46,180 nt of DNA. Origin: a virus. Every line of letters starts with the position of its first letter. Positions within the stretch are counted from its first letter, which is position 1. Positions 14,420-21,934 of the stretch are shown in pieces. The position numbers and the translations under genes are program-made. Location of the stretch: IMG/VR virus record IMGVR_UViG_3300031806_000001, positions 1 to 46,180 of that record; one strand, given 5' to 3'. The notes beneath the pieces were generated by a model. The model was not told the origin of the DNA, did not search any database, and saw only the letters and a list, made by a program, of their open reading frames with translations.

Positions 14420-14874
14420 GGCCTGTGGCCAAGCGAAAATCGGCTTCTGTCCAACTTGCGCGTGAGCGGATTACCCAGGTTCTAGAGCGGAAAGGGGTTA
14501 CGTATGCCGTTCTAGAACGGAAGTTCGACTACTCGGCAGGCTATTTCTCAAAAGTTATGACTGGTACAAGGCTTCTGACCCGCCGCCACATCGCCGAGAT
14601 CGCGTTGCTCACAGGAGTTGACCCACACTGGCTCGAGACGGGGGAGGGGTCCCCGCGTCTCGCCGAGGATTCCGCGTCGTATGACCTCACCCGTCGTCCC
14701 GCCCCCGCCTCTGGCGGGCCGTGCTCGCCTGGTATCGTCCCCACCGTCGTCTACGTATGCGCTTCGTGCCGGGGGCAAGTCGCACCGGAAGCGTTGGTCT
14801 GCCCTCACTGTCGCACTGATCTGTCACGGAAGCGATCCGCCGCGAGTGCGGAGCAGGTGGAAGAAGCCGGTTAG
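14413..14874 (+). CDS. Putative lysogeny repressor: HTH domain plus C-terminal zinc ribbon
   Basis: 153 aa. ATG at 14413 with a weak AGGA upstream. Residues 15-78 form a XRE-type HTH (ARERITQVLERKGVTYAVLE, then YFSKVMTGTRLLTRRHIAEI and DPHWLETGEGSPRL), the fold of phage CI-like proteins. In place of a LexA/S24 peptidase domain, residues 113-136 are a zinc ribbon (CASC...CPHC; Cys 116, 119, 130, 133). It could sense redox or metal or bind a partner, so induction by RecA-driven self-cleavage is not expected. It is the first gene of the rightward lysogeny-type block and shares its promoter region with the early operon. Repressor role inferred from domain and place. Confidence 0.68.
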   Translation: MSRPVAKRKSASVQLARERITQVLERKGVTYAVLERKFDYSAGYFSKVMTGTRLLTRRHIAEIALLTGVDPHWLETGEGSPRLAEDSASYDLTRRPAPASGGPCSPGIVPTVVYVCASCRGQVAPEALVCPHCRTDLSRKRSAASAEQVEEAG

Positions 14875-15000
14875 CCTTGCGGCGTCCGACCGTGGGAGCG
14901 GACGCCACTGGAAGGTGAGGTCGGCGCAGCGGCGGGCTCAGCCGGGAGTAAGATCATCCAGCTCGTGTTCCGCCGACCCTATTGAACGGGGGGGATACCG

Positions 15001-16032
15001 ATGGGCTTGGTCAAGTGCCGTGACTGTGGCCAGCGGGTGTCGAGCCGCGCGGGGCTCTGCCCCGAATGTGGTGGGCCAGTCCAAAGGAAACACCCAGTCC
15101 TGTCCGTGTTGCTCGGCTGCCTCATTTGGATTGCGGCCGGGATCGCCGTTCTCGCGTGGGTGGGCAGTCGCACCGAGACGAAGCGGACTCCATGGCCCGG
15201 GCCCATGGCTTCCGCGCCGCGCCCTCCCGGCATCAGATCGGCTCGAGCTGTTCGCGCGAATCCTGATCGGACTTCAACCATGCCATCGGAACCTGGGGCA
15301 ACTTCAGCTCCTTCTGAACAGCCGGAGACACTGGGCACGGAGCCCGCCTCTTACTTCATTGAGAGCTTGCCAGCGGCACCGCCTCCCGAGCCCCCTCGAT
15401 ATGCCGAGTCCCTTGCACTCGCCATCGCCTACGCCGAGGCGGCTAGCCGCGCTGGCACCTACCCTAGGATCGGCGAAGATGGGACCTCCATCGGGTACGT
15501 TCGGGGCGCAGCCGAGATCATCCAAGTCATAGATGAGATGACCGTCTTGCTCGTGACGAAGCGCGATATGCCATTGGTGCTGAGCGGAATCAACACCGCT
15601 GGACTTGTTGACGGGAACTGGATCGGACTTGACACTGATCTCCTGCTGTACACTGGCCCGTTCTCCTACACCAGCGTCCTGGGAGCCAAAACGACGGTAA
15701 GGTCGTTCTCTGTCTGCAACCCGGACGATTTGCTCGCCGCGGCACGCTACAGGGTCGAACGGACCCGCACTGAACTTGACACTCTCAAGGCCAGCCGCGT
15801 GGCGCAAGTCGTCGAGGCCCGACGGCAACTCCGCATGTGGGAAGCGGGAGCGGCAAAGCATGAGCAGGCGGCGGAGCCGGCGCGCGTCCTTCGCGAGCGG
15901 CTGAAGGAACTCGGCCCGGTCAGCGACGAAGAAGTCACCCGGTTCGAGAACGACCTGAAGGACTTGAGCGATATCCTGGCGGCAGAGACCGCCACTCTCA
16001 GTTGGTTACGCTTCAAGGGGGAGGGTCGGTAA
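15001..16032 (+). CDS. Membrane-anchored zinc-ribbon protein
   Basis: 343 aa. ATG at 15001 with GGGGGGA upstream. Cys 6, 9, 20 and 23 (CRDCG...CPECGG) make a cytoplasmic zinc ribbon; one membrane helix follows at about 33-54; then comes a Pro/Ser-rich tether (60-135), a strand-rich domain (about 135-240, GTSIGYVRGAAEIIQVIDEM, TVLLVTKRDMPLVLSGI), and a coiled coil (245-330). The stop overlaps the nuclease start (TAATG), so the two exported proteins are coupled and probably work together. Homologous architecture occurs in chromosomal zinc-ribbon membrane proteins of unknown role. Possibly a lysogenic-conversion gene. Confidence 0.68.
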   Translation: MGLVKCRDCGQRVSSRAGLCPECGGPVQRKHPVLSVLLGCLIWIAAGIAVLAWVGSRTETKRTPWPGPMASAPRPPGIRSARAVRANPDRTSTMPSEPGATSAPSEQPETLGTEPASYFIESLPAAPPPEPPRYAESLALAIAYAEAASRAGTYPRIGEDGTSIGYVRGAAEIIQVIDEMTVLLVTKRDMPLVLSGINTAGLVDGNWIGLDTDLLLYTGPFSYTSVLGAKTTVRSFSVCNPDDLLAAARYRVERTRTELDTLKASRVAQVVEARRQLRMWEAGAAKHEQAAEPARVLRERLKELGPVSDEEVTRFENDLKDLSDILAAETATLSWLRFKGEGR

Positions 16033-17075
16033 TGCGTCCGGTCTTCCGATGGGCTGAACTGGTAGTATTCAGTCTCGCGCTTGGCCCTCTTGCCGTGGCC
16101 ATCGCAGTTGGGGCTGCGCCTTCCGACAACCAGGTCTCTGCCGACGTGGCCGGGCAGCCACCCGTCGTCGCGCCAGCCACGGGGGCAGCGTCCTCGCCAG
16201 AGGCGAGCTGGCAGGTGAACGCGCGCGTCATCCGCATCGTGGACGGCGACACCATCGTCGCGGGCTACGGCGGGCGAGAGACGTCCGTCCGCCTGCTCGA
16301 GGTGGACGCGCCCGAACTCCAGGACGCCCATGGCCCCGAGAGCCGCGCAGCCCTCCACAACCTCCTGGCCGGCGAGTCGGTGACCCTCTCCAGCGAAGGC
16401 CCGGAGGGGAAGGACGCCTATGGGCGCGTGCTGGCGTATGTGCAGCGGGCGCCCGACGGCTTGTTCGTGAACGAGGAGCTGGTCCGCCAGGGCTATGCGC
16501 GCGTCTACAAGACGGTCGGCGCGCCGAACCAGGCCGCGTTCACGCAGCTTGAGGCCCGCGCCCGCGCTGCGAAGAAGGGCATGTGGGGCGATCCGCCGCC
16601 TCCCCTGGCACAGGAGCCTAGCTACTGGCTACTGCGCGATGGCCAACTCGACACGGTCCTCACCTTCCGGCCGGACCAGTCCTTTGTCACTGAGAAGAAG
16701 GCCATCCCCCAGTACCGCTGGGAGGTCGCTGACGGGGGCCTTGTGCTGACCTTCTTCAGCGCGCGCTACCTTCTCCAACCGACGACGCACGGGTGCTACT
16801 CGGGAACGTACACTGGGCCTGACAAGGAACGGATCGGCGAGCGGCTGGACCTCTTGCCGATCTGCGGCGCAGGACTCCCGCAGAACACAGGAGGGACTGT
16901 CACCGCCGAGCCTCCGCCGCCCCCTGCTCCAGCCGCCGACATCGTCTACGTGACGCGGACGGGCGAGAAGTACCACCGGGCGGGCTGTCGGTACCTGAGT
17001 AAGAGCCGCATCCCGATGGCGCGGGACGAGGCGATCCGCCGCGGCTACACGCCCTGCAGCGTCTGTCGGCCCTGA
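16032..17075 (+). CDS. Exported thermonuclease (SNase family) with C-terminal Cys/His motif
   Basis: 347 aa. ATG at 16032-16034 within TAATG. Residues 1-30 are a signal peptide or anchor without lipobox. The SNase domain spans about 61-205: VDGDT (70-74), VRLLEVDAPE with Arg87, Asp92 and Glu95, and YGRVLAYV with Arg132, which match the catalytic Arg35/Asp40/Glu43/Arg87 of staphylococcal nuclease. A strand-rich middle domain (205-290) and a Pro linker lead to a C-terminal YHRAGCRYL...CSVC motif of the Ada/SNase-associated metal-binding type. It would cut DNA or RNA outside the cytoplasm, for instance incoming phage DNA or extracellular DNA. Unusual cargo beside an integrase. Confidence 0.85.
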   Translation: MRPVFRWAELVVFSLALGPLAVAIAVGAAPSDNQVSADVAGQPPVVAPATGAASSPEASWQVNARVIRIVDGDTIVAGYGGRETSVRLLEVDAPELQDAHGPESRAALHNLLAGESVTLSSEGPEGKDAYGRVLAYVQRAPDGLFVNEELVRQGYARVYKTVGAPNQAAFTQLEARARAAKKGMWGDPPPPLAQEPSYWLLRDGQLDTVLTFRPDQSFVTEKKAIPQYRWEVADGGLVLTFFSARYLLQPTTHGCYSGTYTGPDKERIGERLDLLPICGAGLPQNTGGTVTAEPPPPPAPAADIVYVTRTGEKYHRAGCRYLSKSRIPMARDEAIRRGYTPCSVCRP

Positions 17076-17095
17076 GCGATGCAGACTGATCCAGG

Positions 17096-18247
17096 ATGAT
17101 GCAGTGTGATGCACAACGTGTCTGGTGTTACCGCGGCCGACGACTCCGCCAGGTGGAGTGGGGCCTCTGGCGCGACCTCGGCCGCCCCGGCTGGTTCTTC
17201 CTCTGCTACCGGCCAGTCGGGCGGGAGGGTCCCGTCGTCCGCCGTTGGGTCTACGCCGATGGCGTGCACCTCCGCCTCGAAGAGATCCAGAACCATGTCC
17301 GCGCCGTGCGCGCCCAGATCAACGCCCGGAAGGTTGGCATCCCCTTGGGCGTGAACTTCGATGGCGCCTGCGCCGAGTACCTCCTCGAACTCCAGCGGCG
17401 GAACCGCACCGCGCATCATGTTGCCCAGACCCGTCTCAGCCTCCAGCGGTTGAGGGACACGCTCCCCATGCGCCATGTTGGCGACCTGCGGACCGCCGCT
17501 GTCGAAAAGTTCCTCGCCACCCTTCAGCGACGGGGCCTCGGACCACGCAGCCTCAACAAGGCGCGGGGGCACCTGTCGGGGTTCTGCACGTGGGCGATCC
17601 GCCGGGGGTACCTGACGGTCAACCCGGCCCTCCAGACGCCGAGGACGCAGGAGACCATCCGCTTGCCATCCTTCCCGAGTCCTGAAGACATGTGCGCACT
17701 CGTCCGCAGATCGGACCTGGCTCAGGCGCGCCTGTGGTGCCTGCTCGCGTTCACAGGTCTGCGCCTCGGCTCGTTCCTGGCTCTCGAGCTGGAGGACTTC
17801 AGGCCGGACGGGATCCTTGTCCGCCACACGAAGCGTGGATGCGAATGGTGGTTGGACTACGACGACGGTTGTCCGCTGTGGGGCCGCGACCTGTCCGACC
17901 TTGGCCAGGTCGCATGGATGGGGGGGCCTCCGAACGAGCTGAGACTCCGCAAGGCACTACGAAGGGCGAGCCGAGATCTGGGGGCTCAACTGACGCCCCA
18001 TGGCTTCCGACATGCGTTCTGTTCCTGGCTGACTATGGCCGGCGAAAGCCTTCAGGACGTAGCGGCTTGGGCGCACCATTCCAGCGCAGGAACCACGGAG
18101 CGCTGGTATGCTCACCTGCGCCCACGCGGGCAGGAGCGCGCCATGGCGAACAGAACGGCAGTACTCACGATGCGTTCACAGTGCATGAAGCTGGCCCTGG
18201 GCAGGGAGGTTGCGTCTGACGCAACCTCTCTAGATTCAAGGAGTTAG
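17096..18247 (+). CDS. int: Tyrosine recombinase (integrase)
   Basis: 383 aa. The N-terminal 85 residues are unusual, Arg/Trp-rich and strand-like, a possible arm-binding domain. A SAM-like core-binding domain follows (about 88-180: ACAEYLLELQ...SLNKARGHLSGFCTWAIRRGYL), then the catalytic domain with Arg223 (FTGLRLG), Lys246, His302-x-x-Arg305 (HGFRH), His328 and the nucleophile Tyr338 (TTERWYAHL). It would integrate and excise the phage at attP. A tRNA-Met-like half lies 12 bp after its stop, the usual place of attP. Starts ATG ATG at 17096 after AGG. Full catalytic set, so probably active. Confidence 0.92.
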   Translation: MMQCDAQRVWCYRGRRLRQVEWGLWRDLGRPGWFFLCYRPVGREGPVVRRWVYADGVHLRLEEIQNHVRAVRAQINARKVGIPLGVNFDGACAEYLLELQRRNRTAHHVAQTRLSLQRLRDTLPMRHVGDLRTAAVEKFLATLQRRGLGPRSLNKARGHLSGFCTWAIRRGYLTVNPALQTPRTQETIRLPSFPSPEDMCALVRRSDLAQARLWCLLAFTGLRLGSFLALELEDFRPDGILVRHTKRGCEWWLDYDDGCPLWGRDLSDLGQVAWMGGPPNELRLRKALRRASRDLGAQLTPHGFRHAFCSWLTMAGESLQDVAAWAHHSSAGTTERWYAHLRPRGQERAMANRTAVLTMRSQCMKLALGREVASDATSLDSRS

Positions 18248-18258
18248 CGAGAGAGGGC

Positions 18259-18340
18259 GGGCCCATAGCTCAACGGCAGAGCAGGGGACTCATAAGCCCA
18301 GAGGGGCATCGGGCGCAAGTCCACGGCCAGTGAGGGCTTA
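18259..18340 (+). other. tRNA-Met(CAT)-like 5' half; candidate attP core
   Basis: From 18259 the sequence reads like a tRNA 5' half: acceptor GGGCCCA, TA, a D-arm (GCTCAACGGCAGAGC) and an anticodon arm GGGGA-CTCATAA-GCCCA with CAT at 18291-18293. After that the variable loop and T-arm are degenerate (CGCAAGTC loop, poor stem), and no 3' acceptor complementary to GGGCCCA follows. It is therefore not a working tRNA. Lying just after the integrase, it is best read as the phage copy of an attachment site derived from a host tRNA gene. The rest of the gap to 18432 shows nothing. Confidence 0.5.
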
Positions 18341-18432
18341 CAGCGCAAGGGCTCGGCGGGCAGGAGGTTATGGCGTGCGCGGGACTGCGGGCGGCTGGCC
18401 AGAGATGTGGCCCGATGATTTGCTGGTGTTCA

Positions 18433-18948
18433 CTATCCGTTCACTGGCATATCGTCGTCCTCGAGGCGGTCCCAGGACGGACCTCCTTGATCGATCCATA
18501 TGACGAGGTCTGCTGCGAGATCCCGGGCATAGAGGTCCTCCTGCCCCTTCACTGGCACAACCTCGTGCTGATCGAGCCATCCGATGATCGAGGACAGAAG
18601 GAGTTCGGCCGCGGCATTGCGGCCGATAGCGACGTGTAGGACCAGCAACTCGAGGGGTGGCCATAAGGTGGTTTCGCCATGTGTCGCCTCTGCCTCGCGC
18701 ACGAGGTCCTCAGGCGGGTCATGCCAACCTTCTTCCGTGGGGAATGGAAGCCACCGCTGGAGCACTTCGCACTTAGCTCTTGCACGGCTGGCGTCGTAAC
18801 TGCGGTCCTCATCGCACCCGTCCTCTCTGACCTGCCGCGCGAGGTCTACCCGGATACGCTCGCAGAGCTCAGCGGCATCCTTGCCATGGACGAACCAGCA
18901 GGGGTATGTCTCCTCATGCTCGATCAGGACATAGTATGGCGTACTCAC
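18433..18948 (-). CDS. Hypothetical protein coupled to the XRE regulator
   Basis: 171 aa. GTG at 18946-18948 overlaps the XRE stop as GTGA, with GGAGG six bases upstream. Begins with MSTPYYVLIEHEETYPCWFVHG, a strand-helix pattern, then long acidic helices rich in Glu, Asp and Leu (LELLVLHVAIGRNAAAELLLSS, LVIWIDQGGPSWDRLEDDD). No cysteine knuckles or membrane segment. The tight pairing with a small HTH protein resembles toxin-antitoxin or regulator-effector pairs, but no toxin family is recognised, so that remains a guess. Confidence 0.6.
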   Translation of the reverse strand: MSTPYYVLIEHEETYPCWFVHGKDAAELCERIRVDLARQVREDGCDEDRSYDASRARAKCEVLQRWLPFPTEEGWHDPPEDLVREAEATHGETTLWPPLELLVLHVAIGRNAAAELLLSSIIGWLDQHEVVPVKGQEDLYARDLAADLVIWIDQGGPSWDRLEDDDMPVNG

Positions 18949-19178
18949 CCTGTTCCTCCTCGCCGGCTGGCCGACGTTCGGCGTCCCCCAGCACGCTTCG
19001 GCTTCTCCTTCGCCCGGTCCGCCAGGGCGCGGATGGCGAAGGCAGCTTCGGGGTCAATGCCGATGACGCCTTGCTCGCGGCGTGCGACGGTGTTCTTCGC
19101 GATCCCTAGGAGATCGGCGAGGCCCCTCTGCGAGAGCCCCATCCGTTTCCGGAGCTTCCTGTACTCTGTCGGTTCCAT
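18945..19178 (-). CDS. XRE-family transcriptional regulator
   Basis: 77 aa. Residues 4-56 are a classic HTH_XRE: EYRKLRKRMGLSQRGLADLL then IAKNTVARREQGVIGIDPEAAFAI, with the recognition helix at about 27-37. The last 20 residues are a basic, probably disordered tail. The predicted transcription start (near 19179) falls at the ATG, so the mRNA is almost leaderless, as for lambda cI from PRM. Its promoter carries a degenerate copy of the operator found perfectly at 22573-22589 and 23282-23298, making this protein the best candidate for the factor that binds all three. Confidence 0.85.
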   Translation of the reverse strand: MEPTEYRKLRKRMGLSQRGLADLLGIAKNTVARREQGVIGIDPEAAFAIRALADRAKEKPKRAGGRRTSASRRGGTG

Positions 19179-19185
19179 GCTGGGC

Positions 19186-19213
19186 AGTATACCGCAGGAC
19201 TACTCGACGTCAA
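19186..19213 (-). promoter_or_regulatory. Promoter of the XRE gene with degenerate operator
   Basis: Minus strand TTGACG (19208-19213), 16-nt spacer, TATACT (19186-19191). At 19187-19203 GTATACC-GCA-GGACTAC matches the operator GTATACC-N3-GGTATAC in 12 of 14 half-site positions and sits at the same offset from the -10 as in the two perfect copies. Suggests weak autoregulation. Confidence 0.7.
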
Positions 19214-19860
19214 GGCTTTCGGCGTTTGCCGTGGACGCGCTGCCGCACGCCCTCCCAGCCTTCGGCCTCGACGAGGCGGGCGAGTTTCCGGTGTGAGGCG
19301 TAGAATCCGGACAGCACGGTGACTGCCGTCCCGGCTGACTTCCCCTCGCGCGTGTGTCCGTCGAGCATGGCCGCCGGGATGCCCTGCCAGGGTGCGAGGT
19401 CCGGTTCGCGACGAATCCCTGGATCATCGGGGGCCAACTGTAGCCACGTGTAGAAGCAGTTGAGCGCACGCTTGGGGAGCCAGAGTCCGAGGCGCTTTGC
19501 CTCCATGTAGAGGGCTTGGGGAGCGTCTGAGGCGGCCGTGACTGCTTCATGCTCGAGTTCGCAGAACCGGTCAGTCCATCCCCGCCCGTGGTGGGTCTCC
19601 CGCCGGGCCAGAGCCCTGTAGTCTTGCTGGTTGACTTCCCGCACTGCGTCTGCCAGTTCGCTCGTCGCGGGGAAGATGTCCTCGAAGAGACCGCACAGCA
19701 GGACCAGCCGCATGTACGACTCGCCGAGGCGCATCCTGGCTTGGTGCAGGCCGGCGGGCCAGCCCAGCCGCAAGGACTTCACGGCGAGGCTGGCCCAGGC
19801 GCTCCGGCTGATCCCGTTGAGCGTGCCGTCCTCCTCCATCCCTGGGAGGTAGGTCTGCAC
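19210..19860 (-). CDS. Conserved-looking protein in the clamp operon, function unknown
   Basis: 216 aa. GTG at 19858-19860 is seven bases after AGGAG and directly follows the clamp stop. The N-terminal part is helical (SAWASLAVKSLRLGWPAGLH, ARMRLGESYMRLVLLCGLFE), the middle has ARRETHHGRGWTDRF, and the end has PAAMLDGHTREGKSAG and VLSGFYASHRKLARL. The His-rich and DGHTREGK motifs look like conserved functional sites. Its place beside a collar-less clamp loader raises the possibility that it supplies a loader C-terminal or RarA-like domain, which is inference only. I do not recognise the family with confidence. Confidence 0.6.
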   Translation of the reverse strand: MQTYLPGMEEDGTLNGISRSAWASLAVKSLRLGWPAGLHQARMRLGESYMRLVLLCGLFEDIFPATSELADAVREVNQQDYRALARRETHHGRGWTDRFCELEHEAVTAASDAPQALYMEAKRLGLWLPKRALNCFYTWLQLAPDDPGIRREPDLAPWQGIPAAMLDGHTREGKSAGTAVTVLSGFYASHRKLARLVEAEGWEGVRQRVHGKRRKP

Positions 19861-19861
19861 A

Positions 19862-21226
19862 TCAGGACTCCTTCTTCACGAGCTGCTTCTTGGCCTTCGG
19901 GTTCGTTTGCTTCCGTGGCCGCCGCTTGGGACTTCGCTTCTTCTCGGTCCCGCCGCCAGGGTTTGGTCCAGCCTCCTTCTCGGCCTTGGGTGCTCCGTCC
20001 GCGGCAGACCCGCCCTCAGCTTGTCGGGCCTTTGGCGGCTCCGGCTGCCCTTCCGCCTCCTCCTTGGTGCATGGCGCGAGGAGATACATCACGGCTGGCC
20101 CCCGTTCGAACACAGCGACATCATGGGCGCCGCCGAACTTCATCTTGAGGAGATGGTCGCCCGCGGCCTTGAGCAGCTCGGCCAGCAGATCGCCCCTGAA
20201 CCCGACGCTACGCTGCTGCCCATCCCAGGTAGCAGACACGTCTACATGAGCCTTGCCGACGTTGGCCGAGTCCACTTCCAGCCGGACGCCGCCCTTGCTG
20301 AACGTAAGCTGAACCATCACGTTCTCCTCGGTGCTCACGCTCATGGCCGCCTTGACGCCGGCAAGGAGCCACGGCGGGTGAAAGGTCGCAGTGTGCTTCG
20401 CTCGCTTCCGCGCGGTGGCCATAACTTCGTCGTACTCGGGGAAGTTCCCGTCCATCACAGCCGCCAGCCATCTGCCCGCCCAACTCTCTGCGACCAAGTA
20501 GCGAGGCTCTGGCGTCTCGTCCTTGCCTTCCTTCGCCGTCTCCGGTGCCTGACCGATGGCTCCCAAGCGGACCCGGCCGGACGAAGCCTCGGCCAGTGCC
20601 TCCAGGTCGCGCACGGCGCGGAGGGGGACGAACCACTCGGCGGTCATACGGCCAGGATTGACCAAGCTGCACTGGACCATCGCGAGACGTGCTGTGTCCG
20701 TTGCGCACGCCCGGCAACCGCCGTCAGCGTTGATCTTCAGGTGGACCCCGTTGATCATGAACCGGCCTCGCTCGGGTGCCGCCGCGAACGCCGTATGCCT
20801 GAGCATGTAGAGCAGGCTATCCGGCTCGACCTCCACGACGCCGTCCCCGGGCATTGCCATGCGCACCGGGAAGTCCCCGGGATTCTCCGTGAACAGGCGT
20901 GCTTCGCCCGTGCTCCACTGAAGGACCGACTCTTCGGCACTTTCGGTCTGCGTGATCGACAGCGTGACCGACTCGTCTCTCGGTAGCCGCGCAACCACGC
21001 CCTGGAGCCGTCTGTAAGGAATGAGCGCGATGCCGGGCTCGTCAACTTGCGCCTCCTCCACCACACGTTCCAGCCAGATCTCCAGGTCCGTCGCGTCCAC
21101 GACCAAGCCTTTCTCACTCGCCGTGACCCGCACGTTCTCGTAGAGCGGGACCATCGGCCCACCAATGGCGTTGTGCAGGGCCCTGAGGGCCTCATCCAAC
21201 GGCCTCACTCTGACTGTGACTCTCAT
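19862..21226 (-). CDS. DNA polymerase III beta-like sliding clamp
   Basis: 454 aa from ATG 21224-21226, with GGAGGGACG before it; a longer frame adds nine residues without a site. Residues 1-386 read as three clamp domains: MRVTVRVRPLDEALRALHNA, then DATDLEIWLERVV, FTENPGDFPVRM, LLYMLRHTAFAAA (domain 2 start), CATDTARLAMVQC, GNFPEYDEVM and the ending HDVAVFERGPAVMYLLAPC, matching the DnaN fold and closing strand. The last 68 residues are a basic Lys/Pro/Gly-rich tail absent from DnaN proteins. It would form a ring on DNA that tethers a polymerase or other clamp-binding enzymes. Clamp genes are rare in phages of this size. Fold call is good; the partner polymerase is not in the window. Confidence 0.82.
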   Translation of the reverse strand: MRVTVRVRPLDEALRALHNAIGGPMVPLYENVRVTASEKGLVVDATDLEIWLERVVEEAQVDEPGIALIPYRRLQGVVARLPRDESVTLSITQTESAEESVLQWSTGEARLFTENPGDFPVRMAMPGDGVVEVEPDSLLYMLRHTAFAAAPERGRFMINGVHLKINADGGCRACATDTARLAMVQCSLVNPGRMTAEWFVPLRAVRDLEALAEASSGRVRLGAIGQAPETAKEGKDETPEPRYLVAESWAGRWLAAVMDGNFPEYDEVMATARKRAKHTATFHPPWLLAGVKAAMSVSTEENVMVQLTFSKGGVRLEVDSANVGKAHVDVSATWDGQQRSVGFRGDLLAELLKAAGDHLLKMKFGGAHDVAVFERGPAVMYLLAPCTKEEAEGQPEPPKARQAEGGSAADGAPKAEKEAGPNPGGGTEKKRSPKRRPRKQTNPKAKKQLVKKES

Positions 21227-21249
21227 CGTCCGTCCCTCCACACAGGAAC

Positions 21250-21903
21250 TCATGTGCCGTCACCCACCATCTCGCCAGATTCCACCGCCTGCAGCATTGC
21301 CCGGAGGTTGCATTGGCACCTCTCTGCCAGTCGGATGTACTCCTCTAGAGGTTGGGCGTTGAGTCCCTCCGCCTCCGCGACGGTCCGGGCGAACCGCGCG
21401 AAGGGTCCAGCCAGTTCCTCCGTCTCGAGTTCGATGCGTATGCAGCGACTCAGGAGTGGGCCGGCGTCCTCATGGTCTTCGCCCAGGCTCTCCTGACCGG
21501 CCTTCGTCGTCGTGAAGACCCACAGCCCGCGCGGCGCGATGGGCTCCAGCGCGGTGAGCAACTGCCGGATCATCCCGGTGTGGAGCCCCTGCGCCTCGTT
21601 CACGATGTACGCCCGGCCACCCGGGGCCCCCATCCCGGCCAAGTAGAGCGTGGCGCGCATCTCCTCGAGGCGCCGGGGGTGCAGCTCGCCGGCGTCCAAC
21701 TCCACGGTCGCCATCGGGTTGGCGACGAAGCCGGCGATGATGCGGGCGAGCGTCGTCTTGCCCGTGCCGCTCGGCCCGCAGACCCAGTAGGCGTGCCCGC
21801 CGAGCCCGCGCTCAGCCAAGAGGCGGATCTTCCGCACCGCTTTGGGCTGGCCCACGACTTCGTCCAGGTTCCGAGGCCGATACCGCTCATACAGTGGCTC
21901 CAT
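21250..21903 (-). CDS. Minimal clamp-loader AAA+ ATPase (DnaX/RFC-small-like)
   Basis: 217 aa. Starts LYERYRPRNLDEVVGQ, the diagnostic opening of clamp-loader ATPases. Walker A GPSGTGKTT (43-51), Walker B-type IVNEAQGLH (100-108, Asn in place of the usual Asp), sensor 1 WVFTTT (128-133) and the SRC arginine-finger motif LLSRC (150-154). The small helical lid follows and the protein ends, lacking the roughly 130-residue collar domain needed to form a pentamer on its own. It is encoded immediately before the clamp, so it probably opens that clamp, either with host loader subunits or with the product at 19210-19860. Confidence 0.87.
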   Translation of the reverse strand: MEPLYERYRPRNLDEVVGQPKAVRKIRLLAERGLGGHAYWVCGPSGTGKTTLARIIAGFVANPMATVELDAGELHPRRLEEMRATLYLAGMGAPGGRAYIVNEAQGLHTGMIRQLLTALEPIAPRGLWVFTTTKAGQESLGEDHEDAGPLLSRCIRIELETEELAGPFARFARTVAEAEGLNAQPLEEYIRLAERCQCNLRAMLQAVESGEMVGDGT

Positions 21904-21934
21904 CCGCGCTCAGCCCTCCGCTCTCTGGGCGCTA

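Noticed and set aside
14480-14520. Two TCTAGA sites 30 bp apart as operators in the repressor gene
   Set aside because: They encode a repeated VLERK pair in the protein, so a coding explanation is simpler.
18259-18340. Functional tRNA gene
   Set aside because: The T-arm is degenerate and there is no 3' acceptor strand matching GGGCCCA.
18433-19178. Toxin-antitoxin pair (XRE gene plus its downstream neighbour)
   Set aside because: The gene order fits, but the 171-aa protein shows no toxin family motif, so it was kept as hypothetical.
19907-20986. 359-codon plus-strand ORF opposite the sliding clamp
   Set aside because: Antisense to a gene with recognisable clamp motifs; no ribosome site or protein-like composition.
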